Shown one piece after another: positions 33,701 through 48,700 of a stretch of 64,000 nucleotides of DNA; position 1 is the stretch's first letter, and each line of letters starts with the position of its first letter. This DNA comes from Hypericum androsaemum. Lineage: Eukaryota; Streptophyta; Magnoliopsida; Malpighiales; Hypericaceae. The notes beneath the pieces were generated by a model. That model searched no databases. It was not told the DNA's origin and worked only from the letters and a program-made list of their open reading frames with translations. Location: NCBI GenBank assembly GCA_963995505.1, contig OZ023185.1, positions 186,001-250,000 of the forward strand, given 5' to 3'. The position numbers were made by a program, and so were the translations under genes.

Positions 33701-36700
33701 TAGAACAGGAACCTGCTTTTAAAATCTGTTGTCAAATAAGATCTCAAGCTATTTCCCAAAATAAGAAATGAAGCTTAGATGCTATTACCAGTGCTTAGAC
33801 ATTCTGGTCATGATGACTTGTTGCATAGAACTCAGAAATACCTATATCTGATTTCTGGATGATGGTATAATTTCTTATAGTTTAGATATAAACGAAGACA
33901 TTTTGGTATTGTCGTACACTATGCAGATTTTGCAAAATATTGTAGTAGATCTTCTTGATGCGAACGGATGCACCCATTGGTATGTTTAGTTTGAATCTTT
34001 TTTTTATAGAAACAACATGTCATTGCAGCTGAGATGACACTGTCAACCAACATGATCAAGATGATGATACATCAACTCAAATGTTGACGTGTTATTCAGT
34101 ATGTCATCCGAGATACTGTCGGATCACCCCTAAAATGACATGTCATTAGAGCCAACACGATCCATGCCCAAGGATCCTATTTGACAACAGATCAAATCAA
34201 GCGACCATGTTCAATGAACTAGAAGAACATGGAAACCAGTTAGATTTCTAGTGGAGCCAAATGGTACATTTTTCAAGTGGCACCATATTAAAAATTGTGG
34301 GGCGTGTCAAACTTTTTTACAAGATTCAGGTTCTGGAAAAAAATGGCAAACAGAAACAAGATGAGATCCCATGAGAGATTTTTGTTGTGTATGTTCAAAC
34401 CTGTAAGAGCTGGATGAACTATTTGGACAGAAAATGACTTCATAACGTGAGCTCTTTGCCCCAGTTCTTACTTGAACCCTTAATTGCATCTGGCTGCGAC
34501 CACCAGCTTGCTTCAGAGAAATGCGCATCCTACCTTCATTACACACTGAAAATGGAGTACTCCACTCATATCCATCCACCATCAACTGAAACAATAAAGC
34601 TGTGAGGTACAAGTTCCAACAGTAGAATAAATAACATCCGTTATTCAATCAACAGACCTTCAGCAGCTCAACTTTGGTTGTAGATTGCCAACAAAAGAGC
34701 TTTGGAGGATCAGTAGGATGAATCCATTCCACTGTCTGAGAATCACATTGTTGTAGGCAGAGACTGACCCCCACTCTGTTTACAAACAAGGCATGTGGCT
34801 GGAAGTGAACAACCTGAATACCAGCCAATTAGAAGATGTTACTCACTGGCAGAAGCCATGCAGTAGAAAATCAACCAAGAGCTCAGCTGCTCATTTTCCT
34901 TGATAGCTTAATCTTTACACAGAACCCTTTGTTTTACAGCACAAATTCAAAGCCTGGAACAAAATTGACTGGCTAAATGCATTGACAACACAACACTCTA
35001 CAATCAAGAGACACAAAAGACTTAAAGCCTGGGGAATTGTAATAACAAAATTTGGTACCACCTAACATTTTGAATGATCTAAGTTAATCTCTCATCTCTC
35101 CTCTTCTCCATTATTATTCATTGCCTCCAAGATATTGAATTAAGTGCTTAATTTCTGAAAATCAAACAAACTGGTTACATATTATAAGATCCAGATTTCT
35201 CGACATCCTTGGACCGCTACTGCCATTATCTCACAATTTATTGCTGAATCAGAAGTAAGAAAAACTAGAAGCATAAAGATTTATACTAAATGACGTATGA
35301 AACGAGAGGAACAAGGACTACAAAATAGGTCGGACTGAAAGTTTGCCATAAAAGTAAAAGAAACCTTTGTCCGGTCAGACGTCTTCAATAGTGCAGAAAG
35401 CATGTAGTATGATCCATCTGCACTGTATGCCTTGACATCAACCCTTTCCTATAACAAAGGTTTCCAATTAAATAACTCAGGAAAAAATTGCCAATTATTT
35501 AAAATATAAATAAATTAGCATGTAGATGAAGGTTTATCAAGGTGACCTTCTTTTCCAGATCAAGGAGAGAAATCCCTGGACTGTAGACATCTGAGTGGTG
35601 CATTGCAACAGCAAGGCCAAGACGGGGGTTTATATATGATTCTTTTTGCGCTGGAAATGACAGGACACCTCGAGCTGCAGATTCGTACAAAGAAAACATG
35701 CCGGGTAGTGGACTTGTGTCCTCAATGACTTCAAGTACCTGAACATTTCGTTTCGTACTATGACGTCTCCTTTCCATTGTAGGCACTCTCAAGGCTGATT
35801 TTGCAGATTTTACTCTAGACAATAAGGCTGAATCCGAATCACCGTGGTCTGATGGGTCAATTTCCACCACTCTATATGTCAATGGAAGTGATGATTCATT
35901 CACAATCCAGTAGGGAACAAACAATCGAATTGTCTTTGGTGCAGCAACAGTTTCTCCGATGTCTCTCTCAATGCTTACGCGTAATCTCCTATATTTCATG
36001 AAACATTTTCCAAACACTAATCAAGCCCTTTGAAAGTAATATGATGATGAAATGATCTTCGTAGCTATTAAAAGTACGTCATGTAAAACATCATTACATC
36101 AATAACTCCGGTGAGAAATAAAACTCATGGCATGAAAAGAACAACAATAATCATCAACAAGATTGGTTTTGGCCTAGTAGAATGATAATAAGATTGTTTT
36201 TGTCGCGAGCAATGTACTTAAGCTTCCTGCAACCTCAAGGTGGACAAATGGAGTTACAGCAGGTAGCCTTGTATCTCCACCCATGGCTGTCAAGATGTAT
36301 TCCTTCTACATGCATGAACAATGAGTGTGATGCAGACACATACCTCTTACTTTGCTGGTGGACCATCCAGAACGAGGAAACATTCTCAGCTGAAGCAAGA
36401 TCAAGAACAAGAACGGGATCCTGCCAACAGAAACTATGTCACTAAAACAAGATAACACGATAATATGTTTGTTATATAGAACTGGATCAACTTGTTCAAA
36501 TTATGAGTGGGTGTTAATTATACCAAGTACTACCTTTTCGAGAACCCAACCGCCCTGAACATGCAATGTAAGGTATATAGCTTTGTTGATATCTGCTGAA
36601 CATATTAATGCACACTTGCGAGGAAAAATTATACCATTCTGCCGCTCGATGCAACTTCCTTCTTTTGCTTTTTCCCATATTGTGAATTCAGCAGGACAAG

Positions 36701-39700
36701 GAAGTTGATTTTCTAACTTCAGCGGAGAATTAACAGATATTGTCCAATCATAGACAGGAATATTCAACTCAGTGTGAAGAACTGATGCATCAGCACCTAC
36801 ACTGAGCCAAAGCTTTTGACTTCCTCTGCCTGGATTACAGCACAAAAGAACATCTTTTTTCTCAAGCTGACTCAACTTCAAAGCATATGGTGTTTTACTT
36901 CCATACTTCAAAGTGCTTTGCCTAGCAAGCATGCTTTGATCAGTAAATGGCTGGTCCTTCCCGACTGTTATTGCTTGGCCCCATGTATATGATGTCTGAG
37001 GATGTTCTACTAAAGGACGGACTAGCAAACACTGTTCAGAATCCCTGGACACACTCCTCCACGGCAAAACAACAGATGATCCAGGGACTATGCCAAAGAG
37101 ATCACCATTTATATTGCTAAATCCATCTCCAGCCACTTGTTGTTTCCTGCGTATCCAACGCCGTCGTCGCACCAAGTCCTGAGCAGATCTAGTGCGTGAC
37201 TGCGAAGATGGAGGCCACTTCAAAATATGAAAGTCAGGACCATAAGCCCAACCGTCGTCATCAACAGACTCTGACTTATCAATGATCCACGGAGATGTCC
37301 ATTTCCATCCAGAGGGAAGAGAAGGTTCAGAAAATTCCTTCAAAACCAAGCAACGCAGGGTCAGTGTAATAATGGGATTCAACCAGCTTCGGAACATACG
37401 GAGGATGTATAATTACCTTTGATGAACTTGAGAAGTCTCTGGTACTCCATCGATCATTACTTCTAAACCCCGACCACTTATTGCCCCATCCAGATATTGG
37501 GTGGTAGTGTTGATTTTCAAAAATTTCTTCAATAGCAATATTGAGACCGCCTCCTCTTGCAGAAGGATCGTGCCCATAAACGGAAGACATGTGACACACA
37601 CACACTTCCAATTTTACATCCAACTCATTTTCCACAGTGGCAAGACCCCTAAAAATAGCATGCTTCTTTCCATCCTTCATCATTACTTCCATTGCGATAA
37701 AATTGTTTTCTATTGCTTTTGGGATCACAGATAGTGGAAGCAATGACCGAATACTCTCCCATGCATCCTCGGCTCCAAGCCGAATCCAGAAACCTATATC
37801 ACTTTCACTAGAATTCTTGGTTTCTCTATCTCTATGAATGTCTGCTGCCACTTTCCTCTCAAAATAAGTGGTAGAGAGAAACAAGGATCCATTGTCACAC
37901 GTGTCTTCGACCATTCCATGCTGAGCCTGTAAGACATAATTGTGAGCACCGAGATATGAAAGATTATGAACAACCGGAAGGGTTTCAAGAAAGCAATGTG
38001 TCAGAGTTCTGCTTTGGATCTACGCGTCGAGTAAAACTGCCTACTCAAACTTGAGATGACTGTAAAACTATATCTAATACGTACCAAAGGCGTCACCAGC
38101 ATGCATTGTTCCAAGCTATCTAGCAAAAAATATTTAGTTCGAGAAGTTCATCTAAACAAGACCTAGGAGGTTGTTATAAAAGGGATAAAGTATTAACGGA
38201 GATCGAATGTGAAACAATTGGTGCACAAACCATAGAAGCTGCTCACCCTTTTCCTGAGGGGACATGACAAAATGTTTTGAACGTCATGTGGCTGATGCAG
38301 CATCCTTACAGAAGCCACCTTCTTCAAAGTTGCAGCACCATGCCCAATAGGCAGAGACAGTGAGCCAACAACTTCACCTGTATAATTCAAAATGTAAACC
38401 GAGATTGCATATGAAGAGATGTATTTATATCACAATCCACAGGATCCATAATTCCCAAAGGGGTCCAACCGGACAATGGCATGATCTGACACAGTATGAT
38501 GCATCTATTTCACTTCCTTAAAAAAATTTAGAAGCAACTAAGTCATTCTTTTAGATAAAGCATAATTGATTGCTATAATGGTTGATGCAACAAAGAACAA
38601 TTTCCATATCAAAGGAAATCTAGGTGAGGTCACTGCGCCAGGGTACATACCCTTTCCAGCTTTTGCTGCGAGGTTCGTCACCTCCACTTCTAACTTAGCT
38701 GGAGCCTGCAAGGTTTGTCAAACATTTAGATAAAAGACATCAACGATCAATGACAACAAAAAGGTGGGGAAGAAAAAAAGAACAGATCATTGATAATACT
38801 TTGAATTATAACAGCGGGATAATGGATGCTGGGGAAAAGGGAAAAGATTATACGGTTACCTTTCGTGGAATTTCAAGAATGAAAAGTTCATTCCATTTTG
38901 CAGTAACATAACTGGATTCATTATCGTTTGGAAGTAAAGGCTTCACACATTTGGTCCTGGCACTCTGAGGAAAAAGCTTTTGCTGATCTGCTGCCTGGCT
39001 GTCAACAAGGAGGCGCAGAGCACAAAAGAAATTGTGGCTACTCCCATCATCAGCTATAGGCAGACCCTGTAAAACAGACGAGACAAGTCATCTTTACTTA
39101 ACTGAAACAGCAATGTACCAAAAACCGACGAAATCTTGTTGGTTGTAACCTTTGCTTCAAGTATTTGTACAACCACATAGCAGCGTGCATCCCTGGATTC
39201 ATCTGCAACCTTCAACCTGTCCGAAAATCTTGGAGGTGGAATCCAAACGGAAGCCAATTCACCATGCTGTAGATGATCAACTGCGTCCAGATTGTCACCA
39301 ACCTTTTTAAGATGCATATCATATCCCAACTTATTTTCTATGACGACAGTCTGAGAATCGTCTTCGTCAAGAGCAGAGTAAGAGGATTCTTCATGATGCT
39401 CATCATGAGCACCAGCTTCCTGTACATATTAAAAGCACAAAATGTCAAAGAAGATTAGGAGGATAAGAAAACAGATGTAACACCACTGACCTCCTTTAAT
39501 TTAGTAGCTTTTTGATCAAGTTCCAGCTGCTTCCTCCAGGAGAGTATGGTCCCTACGTATGTATCCAGATTTGCTGCACTAATGTTTATGTTCACGATAC
39601 TGGTTGCAGCAAGACGTACTCTTTTTGCAAGTCTTGATGGCTGATGAACATCAGTGTTGTATGTTTCAAACCTAGTCCAAAAGTTATAGGGCAGTCAACA

Positions 39701-42700
39701 GGTGGTGCTGATCAATATAAGAATGGCGTATCAGGAACACAAAAAATTAAGTCAAGAGGGCTACTTGAATATTCCATCGAATGGTTCTACAAGAGGTTCC
39801 CATGCCTCTAACTGAGTGTTGAACGCTGATGCAGCAACTGATGAAACTAACACAGCATTCATCGCATCTAAACGCCCATGAGTTGCAAGTTTGATGTTGG
39901 TTATTGTGGTGTCAAAAAGAGGTGTCATCTGGAAAATACTCGAATCATAAGATTCAAAAGGCCCTGGAACTGGAGGGGGAAAAATTAACGACTGGTTTCC
40001 ATAAATCACATACCGTGCCACATAAACTGTCCAAAACAGTAACAGAGAAGCATTTTAGTTTCACGTCACAGGTTACATTTTCTCGTGACTTGGGCTTCAA
40101 AGAATCACCAACAGCAAAAGCCAAGCGGCTTGATGGCTTTTTGAGATCAGGGCGCGCAAGAAAAGTGCATGCCTAAGAAAGACAGATAGAGAACATAACT
40201 AATAAAACAACCTGATATAGAAGTCCACTCTCAAAGTTCTTAAATGCACATGTAAAGGTCAGATAACATACGTACAGATCTATCAAAAATAAAAAAGGGG
40301 AGCACCATCAGACGATCTCTACCCCCCTACGGAGTATGGACTTAGTTCTTTACCTGGTTTTCAACTTTCCAAATGCTCCAGCACTGAGATGCTCTAGAAC
40401 TAGAAGATCTCGCTATAGGTATTTCAACAATATTAGCTTGGCTAACAAGATCCAGTCTGGGACAGCAACAAGAATCGATTCGTGGTGCTTGATCAACTCT
40501 GGTGACTATGCAACCAAGAGAAGCATAACCAGGAGCAGCAATGGGGTACCAGAAGAAGACTTCATCACTTGCCCTGCCAACAATTTGAGCAACTTTTGTA
40601 AACTGTACAGGGTTTGCAGAGATTTCGTGGTCATCGGCCTTAAAAATTATGCCCAATGCAGGAGGATCCGATCTGTAAAAAAATTAACAGAAAGTTACAT
40701 ATAAATCCAGAGGATTCCTAAACAAACATGCATGGGAGAGAGATAGGTGATCAATAAATAACATAATGTACAACAATGTCTAACCCTTCAGTTATGCAAT
40801 CCCCAAGAATGGCATAACCAGGACGTGTGACAGGCCTCCATATTGAAACTGGTCGCCTTACATCACTGCCCTTGTCCCACCATATCCTCTCAAAATTAGG
40901 AGTTGATATGCAATGGTTAGAAGCTCTCGAAATTGATCGGATAATATCCCATCCAGATGAACTTGTCTCATTTGATTGCTGACTGCTCTGATCAAGCTCA
41001 GCAGTAGACCCCAGTGCAGTTTCTTTTGAGGACAAATGATGCCGAGTAGAGTTCCACAGAAAATGATGACTAAGGTCAAAACTAATGTCTTTGGGAGGAT
41101 ATTCAGAAGAAGAATGAGCATAAAAGGACGCAATGACATTATCAAGTCGCCATATGCTAAATCCGGATGGATACATGTTGTTTGGCAGAGCACTAAATAT
41201 GCATTCTGAAAATCCAGCAGATGCTACAAGATCAGAACGCAAACAATAAACAACGTGGTTAGGAGGGGGTTGGTTTCCTATATGTGCTACACAACCCAGT
41301 GCAGAGTATCCTGGTGGCGCAATGGGCATCCATAGGGAACAATCACTGTCAATGTCAAGGCTGCCTTCAACTCCCGGTCCTTGAATACCTGAAAATAAAG
41401 CAATAAGATTGTATCCAATAGGCTTCCTCACGCGTCCATAGGTGTTACTCACTGCCATAACGGCCTGTGTTGGGGGAATTGACCTGTCAAATAGAACATG
41501 AATTCCACTTATCAGAAAAGATGGCAACAGGAAATAAGAACTTCCAATATTAAGACAAGCTGAGTGATGATGTCGAAGTAATTATGAAATTTAATAGTGC
41601 AAAGTAGTTACAGCCTACATGTCTATCTCGCGTCCTAATGCTACAAAAGACTTTCCTCCTTCAGCTGTCCATTAATGGAACAGCATCTTCCACACAAAAA
41701 TTACATCAGGAACCTCCAGAAGCGCATATAAAAAAAAGGAGCCTCCAGAAGCACTTAAGCTTCAGTGTCCGATTTATTAGCCAGGGGAAACTCAAGTACT
41801 TCGGCCACACACAGGATCTTGCTGGTGACAATCTATGGGTTACTTTAATTGGCTTTCAATCTTTGCCACTCTGGTCCAGAATCAAATCCCAACTATCTTA
41901 TTTCTCAATTGATCTGTCAGTGATTTATCAAGCACAAAAGATGGAACCCTATCAGATTCCTGTACGAAGTCAAGTTGATGGTCATCTAATAAACCTGCTT
42001 CCTCATCTTGAAGTATATAGATATTCTGAGTTCAATGATGTTCATTTTTCCTCATCAGAGATTCACACAGCTTATAAGTTCCAATCCGGGGGAGACGGCT
42101 AAAAACAAGATTTGCTAGCCCAAAGATAAGATATTATGAACCTGGAAAGTAACACCCTTCATATCGTGAGAGAGCACAAACCAACTATTTACTAATATCA
42201 AGTGTCAACAGAAACTAATACCAATTCATGTACAAGATTAAGCGTCCAACTCAACAAGCTAAATCTCCCAACATAATAAACCTAAAAATGTGGAAAACCT
42301 AGAAACAAATTTAGGTCAAAAAGCAAAAAATTAGAGCCTAAAAACTTGTCCGCATATCTGAAACAGGTAATTTGTCAAACAAGTGAATTTAAAAGGTTTG
42401 CAAATAACTTCTAAAGTGTTCTGTTACAAAATGAATCACAACATATCACCGTAAAACAAGCAAGACCCACAAAGGAGATGGAATCAAATTTTACTTGAAA
42501 GAAAACAAAAAAAAATTAAAGCTTTTTGAAACAAGGTTACCTTGATGTAACACAATCTCCCAGAATAACATAATTAGATGGTGCTTGAGGCCTCCAAAAA
42601 GTAAGATTGTTTTGAGGTCCATTTTCTGCAGAAATATAACTCAGGATCAGTCAGGCTAGACACTATAGCCTGGTAAAGGTTATCACAAACCATAAAGTTA

Positions 42701-45700
42701 GATGGTGCCAACAGAACCTAGTCCATAAAAACATTTCCGCAAACCCATAAGCATAACCACATGCCGGGATATGGAACTTCTGCATGATATCAAAAGGGAT
42801 TTGATCCTCTGCCTGTTATTGTGACATGAATTCACGTTTCTAACATGGGATAGTTGAGCCCGAGCTAATTTCAGCAAATGGGTTATTGGTCGAGGGGACA
42901 TGTTAAAAAGAGTTGTCCTGCTAAGCTATGCTGTTTTTTATGGGCCTAATCCATAGATTAGGCTTCCAGATCGGTAATATAACCTCTAAATGTCACAGGA
43001 CCTTAAATTAAGATATTCTCATCAAATTAAGGTACTTGAAGTGTTTTACCTTTTGGAGAGACCCAGACACGGTTGAAGTTGGTACAAGGCACCAGCGGCA
43101 CTGCATTTCCAAACTGTAGTGCTGCAACCACTTGATTCTGCAGATGCAAGAGGAGAGAGATGGCTCCCAAGGAAAGATGAATGCATATGTCTGTTGATAT
43201 CAGTGACATATTTGTTTTCTCTTTCACAGAAGTATACCCCCCAGAGAAATCCACTGGATCCAAAATCACAAGACCAGAACCAGCTTCAACTGTCAGATCC
43301 TTCACTAAAGCTCGAATCCATGTGTCATTTTCTTTTGACGCATACCTACAAGAGAAATGGAAAATATGTTTCAGCCTTGCTGATTTCATTTTTAACATGG
43401 AGTCAACAAGTACCAGTGATTGTGTAAAGCCACAAATACAGAACATTTGTCTTTTAGTGACACAAGAAAAGAGGGCAAATTCTGGAGCACACCCTAACGA
43501 TCATATAATCAATTTTTACTCTTCATAACACTTAACAACCAAAAGCTAGCTAATTAATGGAGCACGCTATGTAACAAAATACTAAGAATAGAAACATCTG
43601 AAGACAAATATTTGCCAGCAGTTTTACTCTGCAGATCGCACACCAGTTTTCCAGGGTACAAGGAAGGAAAATCAAGCAGCAGTTTTAAGAAGAATGACAA
43701 TTTAGGAAATGTGCAATAAAAGTTTCTGGATAACTTGCTTTTGAATACGAAGAGGACATACAGGCAACATGGAAGTGGGTTAAGAGAATTATTACATGAA
43801 GCTCAAATCCATCTTAGCTCGTAAAAGCTTTTCACCAAAGGAAGAATCATCAAGTGAAGATTTTGTGCTGTCATAAAAGGTGAACTCGGGGGAAACAACC
43901 TGCATTAATAATGAGTTGCTTAGATGCAAGAAACTTTAATTACCAGAAGATCACAAGCCAGATTTACAGGTTATATGAACTAAAAAAGAGCTATATATTA
44001 TATAATGCATCCTGACAATTTAAGCTACATAATCACCCAAGAAAGGAAAAAATATTGCCACTTTGAAGAGATCTGTTAACAAGATAACCACAAATGATCC
44101 TCACGGCAACATGGAACAAAGTAATACCATCGGAAGATGGGAAAAGGTAAACCTGGGATTCAAAAGTGAAACTTCGAATCATATTCGATTCGTTCTGGCC
44201 ACCAGAAGCATCAGCAATGCCTGACAAATGCATATGCTCCCTAGTCTTCTCGTTGTTGTCAGACAAAGTACTTTCTGACATGGAGATGTCAACCCCATCT
44301 TCCACTGAGATTGAGTAGCTGCTATCATTGCTTAAGTACACACACTTCCTCAGAAGGGACCCATTCTTTTGAGAAAACAAGGAAAACTGAAATTAGTTTT
44401 GGCATGACCAGCAAGAAAGCGACTTATCAAGATCAGTCTTTAAGGCGGGGCAGTGCATCAAAATAATCAAAACTAGAAGGAAAAAAAAAAGACATGCCCT
44501 TGGAAAACAGACATGCCTGTATCCAACAAGGTTCCAAGGCCCCCGAAATGAGAAAAATTACCAACTAAATGCAATCTAGGCAGCAGAAAAAGCATAATAC
44601 AGTATGACAGCAGGAAGTTGATATGACGATCAGCCAAGAAAAAATTCTCCTCTGAAATGAGTAGAAGAATGATTACCTCAATCTTCACATTTATGAATTG
44701 CAGCTTCTTACCACGTCCAATAAATATAATTGGATGGAATTGAAGCTTCAAGTTAGTTTCCTCACTTAATGATATGATCTTTCCGCAGCCATCATAAATG
44801 TACTCATCAACTCCATTGGCATCTACCACCAGCTGCCGACTGGGTGACAATCGGACAACATCATCTGTCTGCTTATAAACTGGACAAGAGAGCACGATGC
44901 TATTTCTAACATTGATTGGATCCCTTTTGGGATCCATTGATTCCTCCCTGCCAGTAATAGTCCCTATTGCTGGTACAAAAAATTCACCTACAGCCAGAAG
45001 GAAATCTGGTACAACAAGAACACGTGGCTGCTGAATACGGATTACGCATGACTGAGAGGTCATTCGCCATCTGTAGTCCATCAAGAACATTGTTGGATTT
45101 GGTACATCCACATCTGGGATAGATTCAGAGCTGATTTTCAAGGTCGCCCTGTTCAGGAAGTTTGGATGGTTGCCACTGGAAGCTTGCTTTGAAGCATCAG
45201 CTGACGATCCAAGCATCAGGCGCATTTCAGATCTTGTATCGGGACGGATGTCCAAGATTGAGAACTTGGGAATAGTTACATACAGATCTGTTTCAGACAA
45301 TGAAGTCATCCTGTAGGATACCCAAAGACCTTCAAGCTGCAAAAGAAACCAAGTTAAAGAAAACGCAAGGAATAAAGAACTGAAGAGATGCAAGGCAACA
45401 AGCGTCTTGCCTACCAACCCAAGGAGAAAGAAGTATGCTATGTGCATGTACGTGTACGCACATATTCATGCACATACCGCAGAATGAGACATAAAGAAAC
45501 ATAGGAAGAAAACTCACAGCGAGATGAGCTAGAGGTGACTCATGGGCGCCATTGCATAACTCCAACAACGCGTTTTGGACTTCAACTTCCACAACAGTAG
45601 CGGTTTGTGATAAAAGGATTTGACTATTTGAGTTGACCTTATCAACCAACAACCGCATGGTATCATTTCCACCTGACTTGCTTCCACGAAAAGAGGGAGG

Positions 45701-48700
45701 AAGCCTCGGTTGCTCAAGCAAATTGGCATATGTACAATCTAGAATCACTTTATACTCTCTGTCAGACATGACGCCTCGAAGAAACCCCACCTGCTCAGAA
45801 CATAGAAAATGATGTAAACAATCATCACGAATTAAAACGTGTGAAAGAAAACAAGAATTTGAATTCGTACTAAATGAGAGTTAGAATATCACGAGGCATA
45901 CATGTTCTCCAGTTGCAAAATAAAAGGTTTTGGATTAAATAAAGACTTGACCCTCTGATTTTGTTCACTATTCCTCTTTCTTTTAACCAAATCACTTTGT
46001 CCGGAACTTCAACTCCAGTGTCAAATCAACAACTAACCAGTACAATGATCGTTTAAACCAATTGAGCATGATCGTTTAATTATGAAATCGGCTCCGTTTT
46101 TGTAAGCGATTCACATAAGAAAACAGGATTCTACTACTTATGTTGCTCTCTGCTCTTTTATATATATCAACAAGAACAGGCCCAAGAAACACAGTAAGAC
46201 CTAAAGATTGGAACTATTTTGCTTCGCCAAGAAACCAAATGAAATAGCATAAATGCAACAAAATTATTTACCAATGGAGAGGTTTCTAACTTAGGTCTAT
46301 GGTAGCAAGCCATCAGATGTTTGCTAACATCTACACAAGAAATATAAAGGACGAGAAGTGCTTCAAGTGGCAGGTGAGACCTCCACCATATTATGACTTG
46401 ACCTAAGAAACCAATCTTGACATTTACCAAAAATAGAAGGGAACCTGCAACCAGCAAACTTTAACGCTGGAGTTTTGGACTTCTGAAAAGACACGGTACC
46501 TTAACTTCAAGAGAAAATGATGGAACTTTTCTGAATACATCACGCAAGCTCCGACGTACATAAACATCAAATCCTTGACCTTCGCGTACCATAAGCTTGC
46601 CCAAACAACCATCAACTCCAACTGACATGTTAATGCCCAGAATCTGCATTGTTAAATGTGTGAGAACCGATCCTTTTTTTTCTTACTCTAATGTTAAGAA
46701 CAATAAGCAATGAATATTTACTTCTGCATGAAGAATGTCCATATGAACAGCAGAAGGATCATCCTCAGGGTGACCAAACCATCTGAGCTCATTCATCACA
46801 TGCAGCTGGCCCAGGTCAAGCTGAATGAAACTGCAAATTTCAAACACGTATTAAGATGCAAATTAAATTAAAGGTGTGAAAGAAATGAGTTACGTGTATA
46901 AACCAAATAGCTTCAAATAGGACTAAAGTTATATCAAAAAATCACAAATTTCCCAAAGCCCAATATAAATAGGTTGCAGTTCGCAAAAAAAGTGTAAAAC
47001 ACAGTTATTGGGGACCTAAACAACGTAGCAGGTTATCTTCATATTTGCACAAGTCCTGGAAAGTGCCTTGGGCTAAACAAGTTTCTTAAATCGTCATAAA
47101 AGCATGAAATGCAGTGAGATCAGAATCTACGCACTCTTTGCTTCTGGAATTCTTTGGCACAATAATTATTGGTGTATCCAACGAGAGATCCAGCTTCAAT
47201 GCAGTAGCCCCATCAATCTCGTATTTCTGGATTAGCCACTCAAAACCCCCGACTTTATCAACAAGTTTAATTGCTTCTTCAGTTTGTGGAGTAGCAAGTC
47301 CCATAAAGTAAGCAGTTATCTGCAAATGCCACCATAAGATCATGATATCCTATTTTCCCTTCTTATCAGAAAAGAGATGTGCTTGATTCAACATACCTCT
47401 TGAACGAACCTATAAAGAAAAATGATGCGTACAGCAGAGAGCCGGCCACTCAAGCAATAATCATATCCTTCATAATCATCATCTTCGGCACTATAAGAAC
47501 TAAACTTGAACTAGCAAGAGGAATTGTTTTGATGCAAGTAAAACTGTGAGTTTCTGAAATTAATAGTAAGCAAGAAAATAACAACAAAACAAGAAGACCA
47601 GGCACCTTGATGAGAGATTCAATGCCAGGATTGCGTATGTCACAAAGCCAACTCCAACAGTGATCATCTCCAAGAGACGTATCACAAAGCTTGAAATTCC
47701 CTAGAGTGCCTTCAATAGAAAGAGAACTTGGATGGACCTAAGAAACCAAATTGAAAAAGTTCAGATGAGAGTCAACAAATCAGTTTTTTCGGTCAACAAA
47801 GAAGAGAAAAGATGCAGAGGCATCAATTAGCCTACCAAAAAAAAAGAACCAAGTAAATGCATACACCACATGCAAAGTTTTTCTAGCAGATAAGAAGGAA
47901 TGGAGAAACCCTAATAAAATTTGCAGGGTAAAAGAAAACCTTGAGATCTAATAAGAAGTTTTCTTGCACAAGCATGGCAAGCTGGGATCCATCCTCTTTA
48001 TTGAGAAACACGGTCACACTGTCGACTTTCATGTCCAAGCAAAATACAACACGACTTTTGCCAAAACCTAGTACACCTTTGACCCGCCCAGTTCCTTCCG
48101 TCTTTTCTTTGTTGATCGAAGGTACATGATCAGACTCTTCATATGTGCTTTCTACAGAGCTTGTATGTCCAAGATCAAAGCCAAACCCTATTAATGCAAC
48201 AATTGTGGGCCTGTTACAAAAGAATTCCAGCTTGGACATGCGAACACTCATCTGCAAATAATACACAAGGATGAAAAAGAACTGTTAATTCAGAAAGAAA
48301 GAACAGGCACTGATTCTAAAAGCCACAATCATGAATGCAACTCGAGAAAGGGAGAAAAGTTGGAATCCGATCTCTCACCTGTGTATCTGTACCATCATAA
48401 TCAGGGGACGAAGAACTTCTAGTTGAGAAGTTAACAGACACAAAATCTTGAATCTCACCCCCCTGTACCTCATAGAAAATCTCTCCGCAATTGTTTTTCC
48501 CTTGAACCGTGTCTTGAGAACCAGCAATGGCTTCATCAGACTCAAATAAAGAATCACTAGCATCTAGCGTGGTCACAGAATGAGGCATATCAAACTTTGG
48601 GGAAAACATGCCGGAGTCTGACAAAGACTGGAAATCTGGTAAAGCATCCGTAAAGTCTTCATCATCATCCTGAGGCAATGAATTTGTATGTTTTCCTTGA

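Noticed and set aside
41638..42102. 154-codon plus-strand frame in a long VPS13 intron
   Set aside because: No recognisable domain, no codon bias, and it lies in an intron; chance is more likely.
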